15,896 nucleotides of DNA from Halarsenatibacter sp964630835 (lineage in GTDB: Bacteria > Bacillota > Halanaerobiia > Halanaerobiales > Halarsenatibacteraceae), in assembly GCA_964630835.1 (NCBI GenBank), contig CAZVZM010000045.1, positions 1 to 15,896 of the forward strand, given 5' to 3'. The notes under the pieces were generated by a model. It had not been told where the DNA came from. It searched no databases and saw only the letters and a list, made by a program, of their open reading frames with translations. How positions within the stretch are numbered: the first letter of the stretch is position 1; each line of letters starts with the position of its first letter. Below are positions 7,879 through 14,614 of the stretch, in pieces. Made by a program: the position numbers and the translations under genes.

Positions 7879-7920
7879 TACTTTTTTGCCTCATAACGAT
7901 TACTTTTTGCCTCATAACGA
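7879..7920. repeat. tandem 21/20-bp direct repeat
   Basis: The unit CTTTTTTGCCTCATAACGA, preceded by TA, occurs at 7879-7899 and again at 7901-7920. The copies differ only by one T in the T-run. It lies in otherwise AT-rich DNA about 640 bp from either divergent gene. The near-perfect copies and a two-turn period (22 bp) would suit paired binding of a regulator on one DNA face, or recent slippage duplication. Confidence 0.85.
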
Positions 7921-8490
7921 AGAGATTATAAATTCATAATTATCTGTCAGAATGCCCTGAAAAATAACATTGTTTAAATTAAGATTATTTTCTTATTTTC
8001 AGTCTGCTTTGTATTTTCCTTTTTTACATTGTATCAAGGCAAAATATCAAAGTCAAAAATATGATAAAATTGACCGGGTTTTCTTATGTTTATAGTTGTT
8101 TATAATTCTAAACTTCGCCTGCTAACCTCCATCCCAAATATATTTCTTAATTGCTAAATTTTGAAATAAATCATACTCAGATTTTGTTTTGTCAGGTTAT
8201 TTTTTATCTAAAATATCTCAAGAAACTCCATCCGATGCAAAGCTAGTATCTTCAATGAAAGTCTTATTTATTCCGAAATATTTTATTTTTACCTTTCTAC
8301 TCAACCTAAACTTATTTTATCAAATCAGCTAACAATTAAAAATGCACTTATCAATGATTACCTTTCAAAAATTAATTATTGAATTTTTTCACTCAATCTG
8401 CTTAAATATTTTATTCCATAAACCCATCCCTGCTGGTAATTTAATTGATTTTATTGATCATAACAATGACAACTTAAAGCCCCCTTCAGT

Positions 8491-8519
8491 TTGCATATTT
8501 TAAGGCCATCTTATATACT
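8491..8519 (+). promoter_or_regulatory. candidate sigma-A promoter of the 180-residue protein gene
   Basis: TTGCAT (8491-8496), a 17-bp spacer, then TATACT (8514-8519, five of six to TATAAT). Transcription would start near 8526, giving a leader of about 55 nt before the ATG at 8580. The spacing is ideal but the -35 box matches only at TTG. Confidence 0.5.
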
Positions 8520-8537
8520 ATAACCGAAGAAATTAAT

Positions 8538-8557
8538 TAATTAAGTTTACTTAATTA
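8538..8557. promoter_or_regulatory. inverted repeat in the leader of the 180-residue protein gene
   Basis: TAATTAAG (8538-8545) and CTTAATTA (8550-8557) form a perfect 8-bp inverted repeat with a 4-nt centre, between the predicted transcription start and the AAAGGAGG ribosome site. It could be an operator or a weak RNA hairpin. Confidence 0.35.
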
Positions 8558-8579
8558 CTAATTAAAGGAGGAAAACATA

Positions 8580-9122
8580 ATGATTACACTGGAAGAAGCT
8601 GTCAGCACAGCAGAAAAACTCCTTGATAAAGATAGGTGGAAGGAACAGGACAAAGAAATTGATATTCCCGACTTAGAAACCGTTGAAAAATGGATAGAAG
8701 AAGGACTTTTAAACGAATCCCTGGAGAGTTCAAATGAAGAAGATGAAAAATTTTGTCGCAGTTTGCCAGTACAAATTGCCGCCACAGCAGAATTGATGGA
8801 AATGCACAACACTGAAGAAGTCAAAGAGGTTGCCGAGAGGTTTTTGGATGAGCTCTGTGAAGGGTTCACTTCCGATAAAAAGCTGGATACAGATAAATTT
8901 AACTTTTTTCAGGAGAGTGAAGCCTGGATATATGAGTTATCGAAGACTGCTGAACAATTAAAAGAGAAAGCTCAGGAAGCACAGAAAGAGGATCCATTTG
9001 ATTATGATAAAACCGAGGGCGTTCTGAGAAATGCTCTTAACAATTTAAATTTAAAAAAGAGAGCTCATTTTTATGTCCATGTCTGGCTGAAGTATCTGGA
9101 AAGATATAGAAGCCTGGATTAA
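8580..9122 (+). CDS. acidic helical protein of unknown function
   Basis: A 180-residue protein from an ATG with a strong AAAGGAGG site 8 nt upstream and a good promoter, so expression is likely. I do not recognise the family. The sequence is soluble-looking, with no signal peptide or membrane segment. It is rich in Glu, Asp and Lys, with long amphipathic helical stretches (residues about 40-55, 70-100, 115-135), and has two cysteines, at KFCRS and ELCEG. It ends with an aromatic segment (HFYVHVWLKYLERY). It is divergent from the transporter operon and upstream of the PucR-AraC regulator, separated from it by 272 bp with strong inverted repeats. The context suggests, but does not prove, a role linked to this locus. 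Confidence 0.85.
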   Translation: MITLEEAVSTAEKLLDKDRWKEQDKEIDIPDLETVEKWIEEGLLNESLESSNEEDEKFCRSLPVQIAATAELMEMHNTEEVKEVAERFLDELCEGFTSDKKLDTDKFNFFQESEAWIYELSKTAEQLKEKAQEAQKEDPFDYDKTEGVLRNALNNLNLKKRAHFYVHVWLKYLERYRSLD

Positions 9123-9130
9123 ATAATAAA

Positions 9131-9216
9131 GGTTCTTCTCCACATCAGTTGTTGGAGGAAGCTATCGCTTTACAGACATAAGCCGCAAATTTCACCAGCG
9201 GTTATGGAGAAGATCC
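9131..9216 (+). other. nested and alternative inverted repeats (possible structured RNA) between the unknown gene and the regulator
   Basis: The outer arms GGTTCTTCTCCA (9131-9142) and TGGAGAAGATCC (9205-9216) match at 11 of 12 positions. Inside, AAGC/GCTT (9159-9170) and CATAAGCCGC/GCGGTTATG (9177-9186 with 9198-9206, one bulged G) form further stems. The left arm CTTCTCCA can instead pair locally with TGGAGGAAG (9153-9161, one bulge), so two exclusive folds exist. It starts 9 nt after the stop of the upstream gene. No U-tract follows on the plus strand, so it is not a standard terminator there; on the minus strand the hairpin is followed by TTTATTATTT. It lacks a T-arm and is not a tRNA. 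Confidence 0.5.
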
Positions 9217-9257
9217 AAAAAAAATTAAAATTTACAGGAGTAGTATGTCTAATTTCA

Positions 9258-9286
9258 CCCCCATAAGCATAATTTTTGGGGCTTAT
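9258..9286 (+). other. possible H-type pseudoknot or alternative hairpins in the regulator leader
   Basis: CCCCC (9258-9262) can pair with GGGG (9278-9281), and ATAAGC (9263-9268) with GCTTAT (9281-9286). The order a-b-a'-b' means the two helices either exclude each other or form a pseudoknot. It lies about 110 nt before the regulator start. The paired segments are short; this is suggestive only. Confidence 0.3.
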
Positions 9287-9394
9287 ACAATAGCGCAAAC
9301 TCCTTCTAACTATCCCTTCCAGATTCAATAATTTTATCCAGAGCTTTTAGCAAACCGTAAAATAGATAAAAATCACTGTCAGGTGGTGTTTTTG

Positions 9395-10477
9395 TTGACT
9401 ATAACAGTTGAAACTCTGCTGCGAGATAAATCAATGCAGGGATGTAAAATAAAAGCCGGAGAAGAAGGGCTGCAAAAAGAAGTATCGTGGATTCACATCG
9501 GTGAAATAGTCGATATGGGAGATTGGCTGGAAGGGGGAGAATTTCTTCTATCCTGCATTCACGGTCCTGGTGATGACAAAAACAAACAGCTGGAGTTTAT
9601 TAAAGGCCTTAAAGAAGCTGATATATCAGCCCTGGGTATCGAAGTGGGTTATTATTTTAATACAATGCCCGACTATTTAATTGAAGAAGCCAATCGTGCC
9701 AGATTACCTTTGATAGAAATCCCTCCCGGTAGACCCTTCGTGGAAATAACCAGATCACTGCTGCCCAGAATTACAGAGGCCAGGAAAAATATGGCTGAAA
9801 AGCAAAAAGATGATGAGCGAATATCTTTTAACAAAATGATTGAAGAAGAATTATATGAAACTCTCGTAGAGCAAAAATTTGACAGAGCTCTCGAGCTTGT
9901 GGATGAAATTTCTTATTATCTTTCAAATATGCGGAAAAATTCCCGGGGCATCCGTTTTTATCTCCTCCAGGTTTTGCAAACTATCTTTTATGCTTCCCTG
10001 GAATTAAAGGCTGATATCATAAGGGTTTATAGAAATTATCTTGCTCTTTATAACAATTTGAAATTAATCGCCTCCCCACAAAAATATCTGGATTATGCTG
10101 CAATAGCCCTTAAAGATATGATTTCTCTCGTGGAGTTATCTTCCGAAGGAGAATATAATTCTCATATCAATAAAGCTTTTAAATGCATCTTCGACAACTT
10201 CAAAGACGAAACTCTTAAAATTTCCGAAATAGCCAATAAAATTGGAATAAGCTCCCCTCATTTGAATTACCTCTTTCGCACAGAAGTCCAGAGATCTCCC
10301 AAAGAAATTTTAACTACTATTCGCATAGAAGCTGCCAAACACTATCTTTATCATACTGATATGACTTTAAACAGGATAGCTGCCAGAAGTGGTTTTAGCA
10401 ATGCCAGTTATTTTAGTCGCGTCTTTAAAAAGGAGGTCGGGCTTCCTCCCAGTGAATTTAGAGAAATGGTGAAATAA
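9395..10477 (+). CDS. hybrid PucR-N/AraC-C transcriptional regulator
   Basis: A regulator of 360 residues from TTG 9395. Earlier in-frame GTG codons (9383, 9386) exist, but the AGGTGG at 9381-9386 fits as the ribosome site for 9395 and gives a normal PucR N-terminus (MTITVETLLRD). Residues 1 to about 125 match the PucR N-terminal domain (IGEIVDMGDWLEGGEFLLS; GIEVGYYFNTMPDYLIEEA; LPLIEIP). A helical linker follows. The last 100 residues are an AraC-type double helix-turn-helix: ISEIANKIGISSPHLNYLF, then LNRIAARSGFSNASYFSRVF and the closing G-PPSEFR. PucR proteins normally end in a CdaR-like region plus HTH_30, so this pairing is unusual. It is divergent from the liv operon and probably controls it and perhaps the second binding-protein gene (inference). 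Confidence 0.9.
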   Translation: MTITVETLLRDKSMQGCKIKAGEEGLQKEVSWIHIGEIVDMGDWLEGGEFLLSCIHGPGDDKNKQLEFIKGLKEADISALGIEVGYYFNTMPDYLIEEANRARLPLIEIPPGRPFVEITRSLLPRITEARKNMAEKQKDDERISFNKMIEEELYETLVEQKFDRALELVDEISYYLSNMRKNSRGIRFYLLQVLQTIFYASLELKADIIRVYRNYLALYNNLKLIASPQKYLDYAAIALKDMISLVELSSEGEYNSHINKAFKCIFDNFKDETLKISEIANKIGISSPHLNYLFRTEVQRSPKEILTTIRIEAAKHYLYHTDMTLNRIAARSGFSNASYFSRVFKKEVGLPPSEFREMVK

Positions 10478-10512
10478 ATTAAATAAATTTTTCATATATA
10501 TCCATGTTTTAT

Positions 10513-11781
10513 TCAGGATTCTTTGTCTTCTTTGAGGCCGAAACTTAAAAAGAGGGCCAGAAGCACAAACAGAAAAATGATTAGAAAAGATTGCTGATAA
10601 CCTGTCTGAGTATAGACCCTGCTGCCATCCATTATCTCTCCCGCCCAGGTGGCATCAAGTCTCCATCCGATTAGCGTATTAAAAATGATTGTGCCCAGAA
10701 AAGGAGAAATATTCATAACTCCTTTGGCACTCCCTTTTAGAGTGGGGAAAAAATTCTCTATACTGGTAAAAGAAGTGAGCACAAACATACGTATAAATCC
10801 CATAACAAAAATTAAAATTAGCAAAGTGATGAATGAAGGTTTGCCTCCCTGCCAAAGAATGAAACCCCATATTAAAGAAATTGTTGTCACAGATATTTTT
10901 ATCATCTTCACCCTGCTCCTGATTCTCTTCTCCAGCAACCCCAGCAGGGCTGCTCCCAGCATGACCCCTACCGTCATCACCACCACCAGACTGGATGCTA
11001 AATTGCGAGAAAATTCATATACATGAGTCATATATGGGACCAGCCACATTCCTGAAAGACTCATGGTACTTCCCAAAATAATAAATGCTATGGTGAAATA
11101 ACGCCAGAACTGGAGATTTTTAAATACCTCTTTCAACCCCAGCAAAATATCTGAAAAATTTTGCGGAGTACGAGCTGTGTTAAAATCCGGCTCCATATCA
11201 ATATCTTCAGGACGGTCGCGCACAATCCGCCAGAGAACAAATGAAATTGCCAGACCAACTACAGCAAAGAGATAATATGAATCCCTCCAATTCATTACCA
11301 TGAGCAAAACTGAATAGGGAGTAGCCGCCAGCAGGGCTCCTAAGTTACCCTGCAGGGAAGTCCAGCCCAGAAGTGTGGTAAACCTGTCCCGGGCAAACCA
11401 AACAGAAATTGTTCTCAGGGTGGAAACGAAAAAGACGGCTGAGCCCAGCCCCAGGAGCACCCGGGCAAAATATATGACATATGTATTTGTGGCTATACCA
11501 AAGAGGAATGCCCCCAGCGTCATTATGATCATACCCCCGGTGGTTATCACCCTAACTCCAAATCTATCGGTAAATACTCCCACCGGTATCTGAACAATCC
11601 CATAAGCATAAAAGTAAAGAGAGCTGAGGGTTCCCAGCTGTGTGGCCGTAAGTCCTAAATCACCTGCCAGTTCATTGGACAGAACCCCCGGCGTATAGCG
11701 ATGAAAAAACGCCATCATATACGAAAAACACAATAGCAGATATATTATCCATCTTCTCCTGTTCAGTTCACTATCTGTCAT
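10513..11781 (-). CDS. MFS transporter
   Basis: A 422-residue major facilitator protein with about 12 hydrophobic segments. The start region YMMAFFHRYTPGVLSNEL, the loop GVFTDRFGVRV (motif A, about residue 69) and ARVLLGLGSAVFF (motif B, about 106) resemble the sugar-phosphate/anion:cation symporter-like MFS branch, but the substrate is not predictable. An unusual all-G ribosome site (GGGGGGG) precedes the ATG. It is convergent with the regulator gene (35 bp between stops, no terminator seen) and downstream of the second binding-protein gene, from which it is separated by that gene's terminator and a 421-bp gap, so it probably has its own promoter. Confidence 0.87.
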   Translation of the reverse strand: MTDSELNRRRWIIYLLLCFSYMMAFFHRYTPGVLSNELAGDLGLTATQLGTLSSLYFYAYGIVQIPVGVFTDRFGVRVITTGGMIIMTLGAFLFGIATNTYVIYFARVLLGLGSAVFFVSTLRTISVWFARDRFTTLLGWTSLQGNLGALLAATPYSVLLMVMNWRDSYYLFAVVGLAISFVLWRIVRDRPEDIDMEPDFNTARTPQNFSDILLGLKEVFKNLQFWRYFTIAFIILGSTMSLSGMWLVPYMTHVYEFSRNLASSLVVVMTVGVMLGAALLGLLEKRIRSRVKMIKISVTTISLIWGFILWQGGKPSFITLLILIFVMGFIRMFVLTSFTSIENFFPTLKGSAKGVMNISPFLGTIIFNTLIGWRLDATWAGEIMDGSRVYTQTGYQQSFLIIFLFVLLALFLSFGLKEDKES

Positions 11782-12115
11782 AATATCCCCCCAACAAATT
11801 GTTCCATTTTTTCTCCGCCTCTTCTGATCGCCACCTCTTATAGAGATACAGCCAACATAAAGATATTTCCTCTGTTTTTCGGCTTTTAAGACATCTTATC
11901 ACAAAAACTTTTTGGCGAAACCCTATATTTTTTACAATCTGTAACAACTATATCACGTGAATTTTCACCCTGCAATGAGAGAGAGAAAATTAATATATTT
12001 ATACAACAATATCCTGTGATTTTAGGGGGGGAAGCTCAATTTTCAGGGCATGCATTAAAAGCTGCTGATAGACATTCTGGTAAATATTAAGAATTTCAAC
12101 TTATTTATTTGCCAT
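11782..12115. other. intergenic region upstream of the second MFS gene
   Basis: About 330 bp with no complete gene. It contains a 13-bp palindrome CAAAAACTTTTTG (11902-11914) about 120 bp upstream of the MFS start, which could be an operator. It also has a 33-codon open stretch on the minus strand ending at TAA 11999-12001 (reading ...YQQLLMHALKIELPPLK...), which looks protein-like but has no start or ribosome site. Possible -10 boxes (TAAGAT) are present without a convincing -35. Confidence 0.5.
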
Positions 12116-12149
12116 AAAAAAGAGGTGATGAAATACTCCATCACCTCTC
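12116..12149 (-). terminator. intrinsic terminator after the second solute-binding protein gene
   Basis: AGAGGTGATG (12121-12130) and CATCACCTCT (12139-12148) form a perfect 10-bp stem with an 8-nt loop. On the minus strand it is followed by UUUUU (12120-12116). It is 54 bp past the stop of the binding-protein gene, a classic rho-independent terminator. The stem core is the same as in the hairpin at 3939-3978. Confidence 0.9.
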
Positions 12150-12202
12150 AAAACAATCTTCTTTCTTTATACTTTTAACCTTTATACTTTTAACTCAACC
12201 GA

Positions 12203-13453
12203 TTATCTCAAATAATCAGGAACCTGAAATTCAGTTTCGGCCATATAATCTGGCCAGATGATTTTACCTCTACCCTCATAATATTGCAAAACAGGGAACA
12301 GATAATATCCTTCCCCAACTACGGGATCGGGAATTGTTTCGGGAGTATATTTGTAAGCTGCGTGCACGATACCATCTTCGTAAACCAGTTCTCCCTGCCA
12401 GAGCATTTCCTGCCCAACTGTGTAGAGGGATTCACTGGTCAGCTCTCCTTCTCTTTCAAGAGCGGTTTCAGCAATTTTAATAAAGAAATTGGCCTGATCG
12501 TAGGCCTGGCCGGCTGCAGAGGTGCTAGGAGAAATGCCATATTCCTCTTCAAATTTTTCAGCCCACTGTCGGGCCTCTTCATCGGGCCATTCAGGAATCA
12601 TATCCAGCACATAATTGGAAGCATCTCCAGTCATCTCATACCATTCTCCTACCCAGCCCAGACCGTCAGCTATGATTACACTGTTCAACCCAACTTCACG
12701 AGACTGGGTAATAAATGCTGAAAAGGACTCAGCGCTGGCATCTGTTCCTGCCACCACGCTAACATCTGCGCTTCTCAGACGGGACAGCAGGGGATATAGA
12801 TCTGTCTCCCCCATTTCGTAGTATTCATGATTGACAACTTCCCAGCCGTCATTCTCAAATTGTTCAGCTATGGCTGCGCCAAAACTTCGGCCCCAGTCTG
12901 TATCTTCCCCATATATTCCCACCTTGAGGTTGCGGGGTTCCCATAAACCCTCTTCCAGAGCATGGGTAAGTGTATCCACATAGCCCACGCTAAGCTTTTC
13001 CGGCACAGGCCAGGTTTTTCCCATCCAGTAACTATAATGTTCCGGGTCATCCTCAAATTTTTCCACTACTACTTCCGTGGCCCCAAAGCCAAAAAAGTGA
13101 GGGATCTGATGCCGGGCAGAAGAATCCATTAAAGCCACTGCTACCGAACTGTGCCAGTTGAGGATCCCCACGTCCATACCATCTCTTCTTATCGCACTTT
13201 CATAGGCTCTCACAGCGGCTTCCGGGCTGGATTCCGAATCCACCCAGACCAGCTTAATTTCGTAATCTCCAATCTGAAAATCAATCTCTGAAAAAGCGGT
13301 CTCTACGGCTCCCCTAAATTCCTGTCCTGTCCTGGCAGCTGCTCCAGTATATGGCCCCACCACTCCTACGGTCAAAGTGTCAGCAGCTGCCGAAACAGAC
13401 ATGCCAAAAATCAACAGCAAGCAAACCCCCACAAACAGTCCTCTCTTTTTCAC
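12203..13453 (-). CDS. Periplasmic solute-binding protein (orphan copy 2)
   Basis: A 416-residue paralogue of the protein at 4014-5267. My hand alignment gives about 68 substitutions and one length difference, i.e. about 84% identity overall and more in the mature part. It starts at GTG 13453 with AGGAGGGG upstream, the same arrangement as copy 1. The signal peptide ends near SVSAAA; its single cysteine (GVCLLL) lacks a lipobox context. Substitutions concentrate in the signal peptide, surface loops and the C-terminal 35 residues; HSSVAVALMD and the FGFGATEVVVE region are retained. No permease or ATPase genes adjoin it, and it has its own terminator, so it is a single-gene unit probably feeding the same LivHMGF channel. 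Several Glu-to-Lys/Arg changes make it somewhat less acidic than copy 1. Confidence 0.92.
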   Translation of the reverse strand: MKKRGLFVGVCLLLIFGMSVSAAADTLTVGVVGPYTGAAARTGQEFRGAVETAFSEIDFQIGDYEIKLVWVDSESSPEAAVRAYESAIRRDGMDVGILNWHSSVAVALMDSSARHQIPHFFGFGATEVVVEKFEDDPEHYSYWMGKTWPVPEKLSVGYVDTLTHALEEGLWEPRNLKVGIYGEDTDWGRSFGAAIAEQFENDGWEVVNHEYYEMGETDLYPLLSRLRSADVSVVAGTDASAESFSAFITQSREVGLNSVIIADGLGWVGEWYEMTGDASNYVLDMIPEWPDEEARQWAEKFEEEYGISPSTSAAGQAYDQANFFIKIAETALEREGELTSESLYTVGQEMLWQGELVYEDGIVHAAYKYTPETIPDPVVGEGYYLFPVLQYYEGRGKIIWPDYMAETEFQVPDYLR

Positions 13454-13457
13454 TATT

Positions 13458-13508
13458 AACCCCTCCTAAAGATTTTCGTGATAAAAATATGCCGGGTGAA
13501 CCCCTCCT
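13458..13508 (-). repeat. duplicated ribosome-site sequence in the leader of the second binding-protein gene
   Basis: AACCCCTCCT occurs at 13458-13467 (the working ribosome site, AGGAGGGGTT on the minus strand) and again at 13499-13508. The 8-bp core occurs a third time at 13636-13643. The upstream copies have no start codon at suitable spacing. They may be traces of local duplication or decoy sites. Confidence 0.6.
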
Positions 13509-13523
13509 CGAATTAATTGGGTT

Positions 13524-13538
13524 AATTTTCAGATAACT
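13524..13538. promoter_or_regulatory. CodY-box-like site upstream of the second binding-protein gene
   Basis: AATTTTCAGATAACT matches the CodY consensus AATTTTCWGAAAATT at 13 of 15 positions and lies about 70-85 bp upstream of the GTG start. CodY controls amino-acid uptake in many Firmicutes. Whether this organism has CodY is not visible here, and such AT-rich matches can arise by chance. Confidence 0.3.
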
Positions 13539-13589
13539 TATTCCAACAAAAAACAGAGGTGCTCGTCTCATTAATTTAAAAACAAATCC

Positions 13590-13635
13590 AGCGAAGGTCC
13601 TCATTTCCTTTGCATCATTGGACTTTACTCTCGCT
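13590..13635. other. nested inverted repeats in the distal leader of the second binding-protein gene
   Basis: AGCGA (13590-13594) pairs with TCGCT (13631-13635), and inside it GTCC (13597-13600) pairs with GGAC (13620-13623). Together they could form a two-part stem with a 19-nt apical loop about 140-180 nt upstream of the start. It matches no riboswitch that I recognise. Confidence 0.25.
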
Positions 13636-13778
13636 CCCCTCCTCTCATAAATTTTAAAAATCATAATATATATAATACTATTCACGCTAATTTCATATTT
13701 TCCTGCTAAATACTGATTATTTTTTTAAATCTTTCTGGCATTTCTCCATTCAATTCTAGTCCTATTCAGAAATGAATT

Positions 13779-13940
13779 CTACCTTCTAAATTTTAAATTT
13801 CCATGATACGTATCTGTGATAATTCTGATTCCTCGTCCCTGTTCAATTTCTTTGACTTCATCTTCATCATCGAGCTCGTATTTACCACCTTCGACATTTT
13901 CATTTTTAATTATGAATTCCAAAGCAAAAATATTATTAAC
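13779..13940 (-). pseudogene. probable remnant of a small acidic protein gene
   Basis: A 53-codon open stretch on the minus strand ends at TAG 13779-13781. It reads GGKYELDDEDEVKEIEQGRG then IRIITDTYHGNLKFRR, protein-like and acidic, and is less AT-rich than the flanking DNA. The stretch opens directly after a stop, has no ATG, and no ribosome site. A short ATG-initiated hydrophobic start (MKFKLIIFLLW) lies in another frame just upstream, which would fit a frameshifted gene. I do not recognise a family. Confidence 0.35.
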
Positions 13941-14124
13941 TTAAATTTCATTTTTATTATTAAATACTCTGAACAATTTCCCTTTATTTCATATGGCTTT
14001 TGCGTAAAACTTTATAAAATACAATAAAATTATGATTTTAATGCCGTCAATAAAAAATATCAATCACATTAAAAGCTTTATCTGAATGAAAAAATGTAGG
14101 GTTTATTCATTAAGCCAATTTACT
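13941..14124. other. AT-rich gap downstream of the MazG-like gene
   Basis: No gene seen. AATGAA and TTCATT close to the stop of the MazG-like gene could form only a weak 6-bp hairpin, so no convincing terminator is called. Confidence 0.5.
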
Positions 14125-14436
14125 CTACTCCTCCGCCCTGAGCAAAAATAATCCTTTCTCAAATCCGCCCCGCTCCTCCTTCTTTTTCCGCCTTATTTCT
14201 TCTAACTCTTCCCGGTTGATACCATGCCATTCCATCAGAGCATCCAGGACTTCCATAATATCAGCCAGCTCCTCCACTTCTTCTTCCTCCTGATACTCCT
14301 CCACTTCCTCATCAAGCTTATCCTTAAGAGCGTCAAAGTAATCCTCATCCTTCACTATTTTAGTTTCATACTCTTTACCGGCATCTTCTATTATCTCCGG
14401 TATTCTATCCCTTATCAGTTTTCGATACTCTTTCAT
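14125..14436 (-). CDS. MazG-like (COG4997-type) nucleoside triphosphate pyrophosphohydrolase
   Basis: A 103-residue all-alpha protein. It begins YRKLIRDRIPEII (4-16), the hallmark of the short MazG-related proteins often named phosphoribosyl-ATP pyrophosphohydrolase-like. It carries the Mg-binding pattern E43-E44-x-x-E47 and E56-x-x-D59, followed by a helix (IMEVLDALMEW). Members hydrolyse NTPs to NMP and pyrophosphate, usually as house-cleaning enzymes; a HisE role is unlikely without his genes nearby. It is the last gene of a minus-strand run after hydF, with 178 bp between. AGGAGG lies 13 nt before the ATG, rather far, so translation may be weak. It is very acidic, like its neighbours. Confidence 0.8.
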   Translation of the reverse strand: MKEYRKLIRDRIPEIIEDAGKEYETKIVKDEDYFDALKDKLDEEVEEYQEEEEVEELADIMEVLDALMEWHGINREELEEIRRKKKEERGGFEKGLFLLRAEE

Positions 14437-14462
14437 TACAGTTTAATGGCCTCCTCAACGCA

Positions 14463-14480
14463 TTTGTCAGATTTGTCAGA
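14463..14480. repeat. tandem 9-bp repeat just upstream of the MazG-like gene
   Basis: TTTGTCAGA occurs twice without a gap (14463-14471, 14472-14480), immediately upstream of the ribosome site of the minus-strand gene. It could be an operator or slippage; its position overlaps where a leader or promoter would be. Confidence 0.7.
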
Positions 14481-14558
14481 CCAAACGTTCCAGATTGTGA
14501 TAACTGGACGAAAAAGATGACATATCCAGCCCGGATTACCGAGAAGCCAAACTAATTC

Positions 14559-14590
14559 GAGATCCTGGCAGTCCAGCTGGCTTTGATCTC
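14559..14590. other. inverted repeat in the hydF-MazG gap
   Basis: GAGATC (14559-14564) and GATCTC (14585-14590) flank a further CTGG/CCAG pair. This lies 25-55 bp past the hydF stop in its direction of transcription. No U-tract follows, so it is a weak candidate for a processing or pausing hairpin rather than a terminator. Confidence 0.3.
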
Positions 14591-14614
14591 CTCATCTCCC
14601 GGATTTTGCTGTTT

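Larger units (their letters stand above)
7255..8490. other. long AT-rich intergenic region with no intact gene
   Basis: About 1.2 kb, mostly A/T, with stops in all frames. It holds the direct repeat at 7317-7334, a less AT-rich island at about 7450-7560 that may be a decayed reading frame, two GTATAC sites at 7723-7728 and 7739-7744, and the tandem repeat at 7879-7920. No RNA gene, terminator or insertion-sequence end could be recognised. Confidence 0.7.

Noticed and set aside
8237..8244. GCAAAGCT motif recalling the core of a c-di-GMP-I riboswitch
   Set aside because: The surrounding paired stems and GNRA loop are not present, so the match is coincidental.
9131..9216. tRNA-like length and closing stem
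   Set aside because: No T-loop sequence, no anticodon arm of the right geometry, and a mismatch in the would-be acceptor stem.
10478..10512. Search for a bidirectional terminator between the convergent regulator and MFS genes
   Set aside because: Only 35 bp, no stem with a U-tract in either direction.
13380..13685. 101-codon open frame on the minus strand over the start of the second binding-protein gene
   Set aside because: It overlaps the signal-peptide region of the real gene in another frame, reads through the leader, and has no ribosome site or recognisable sequence.
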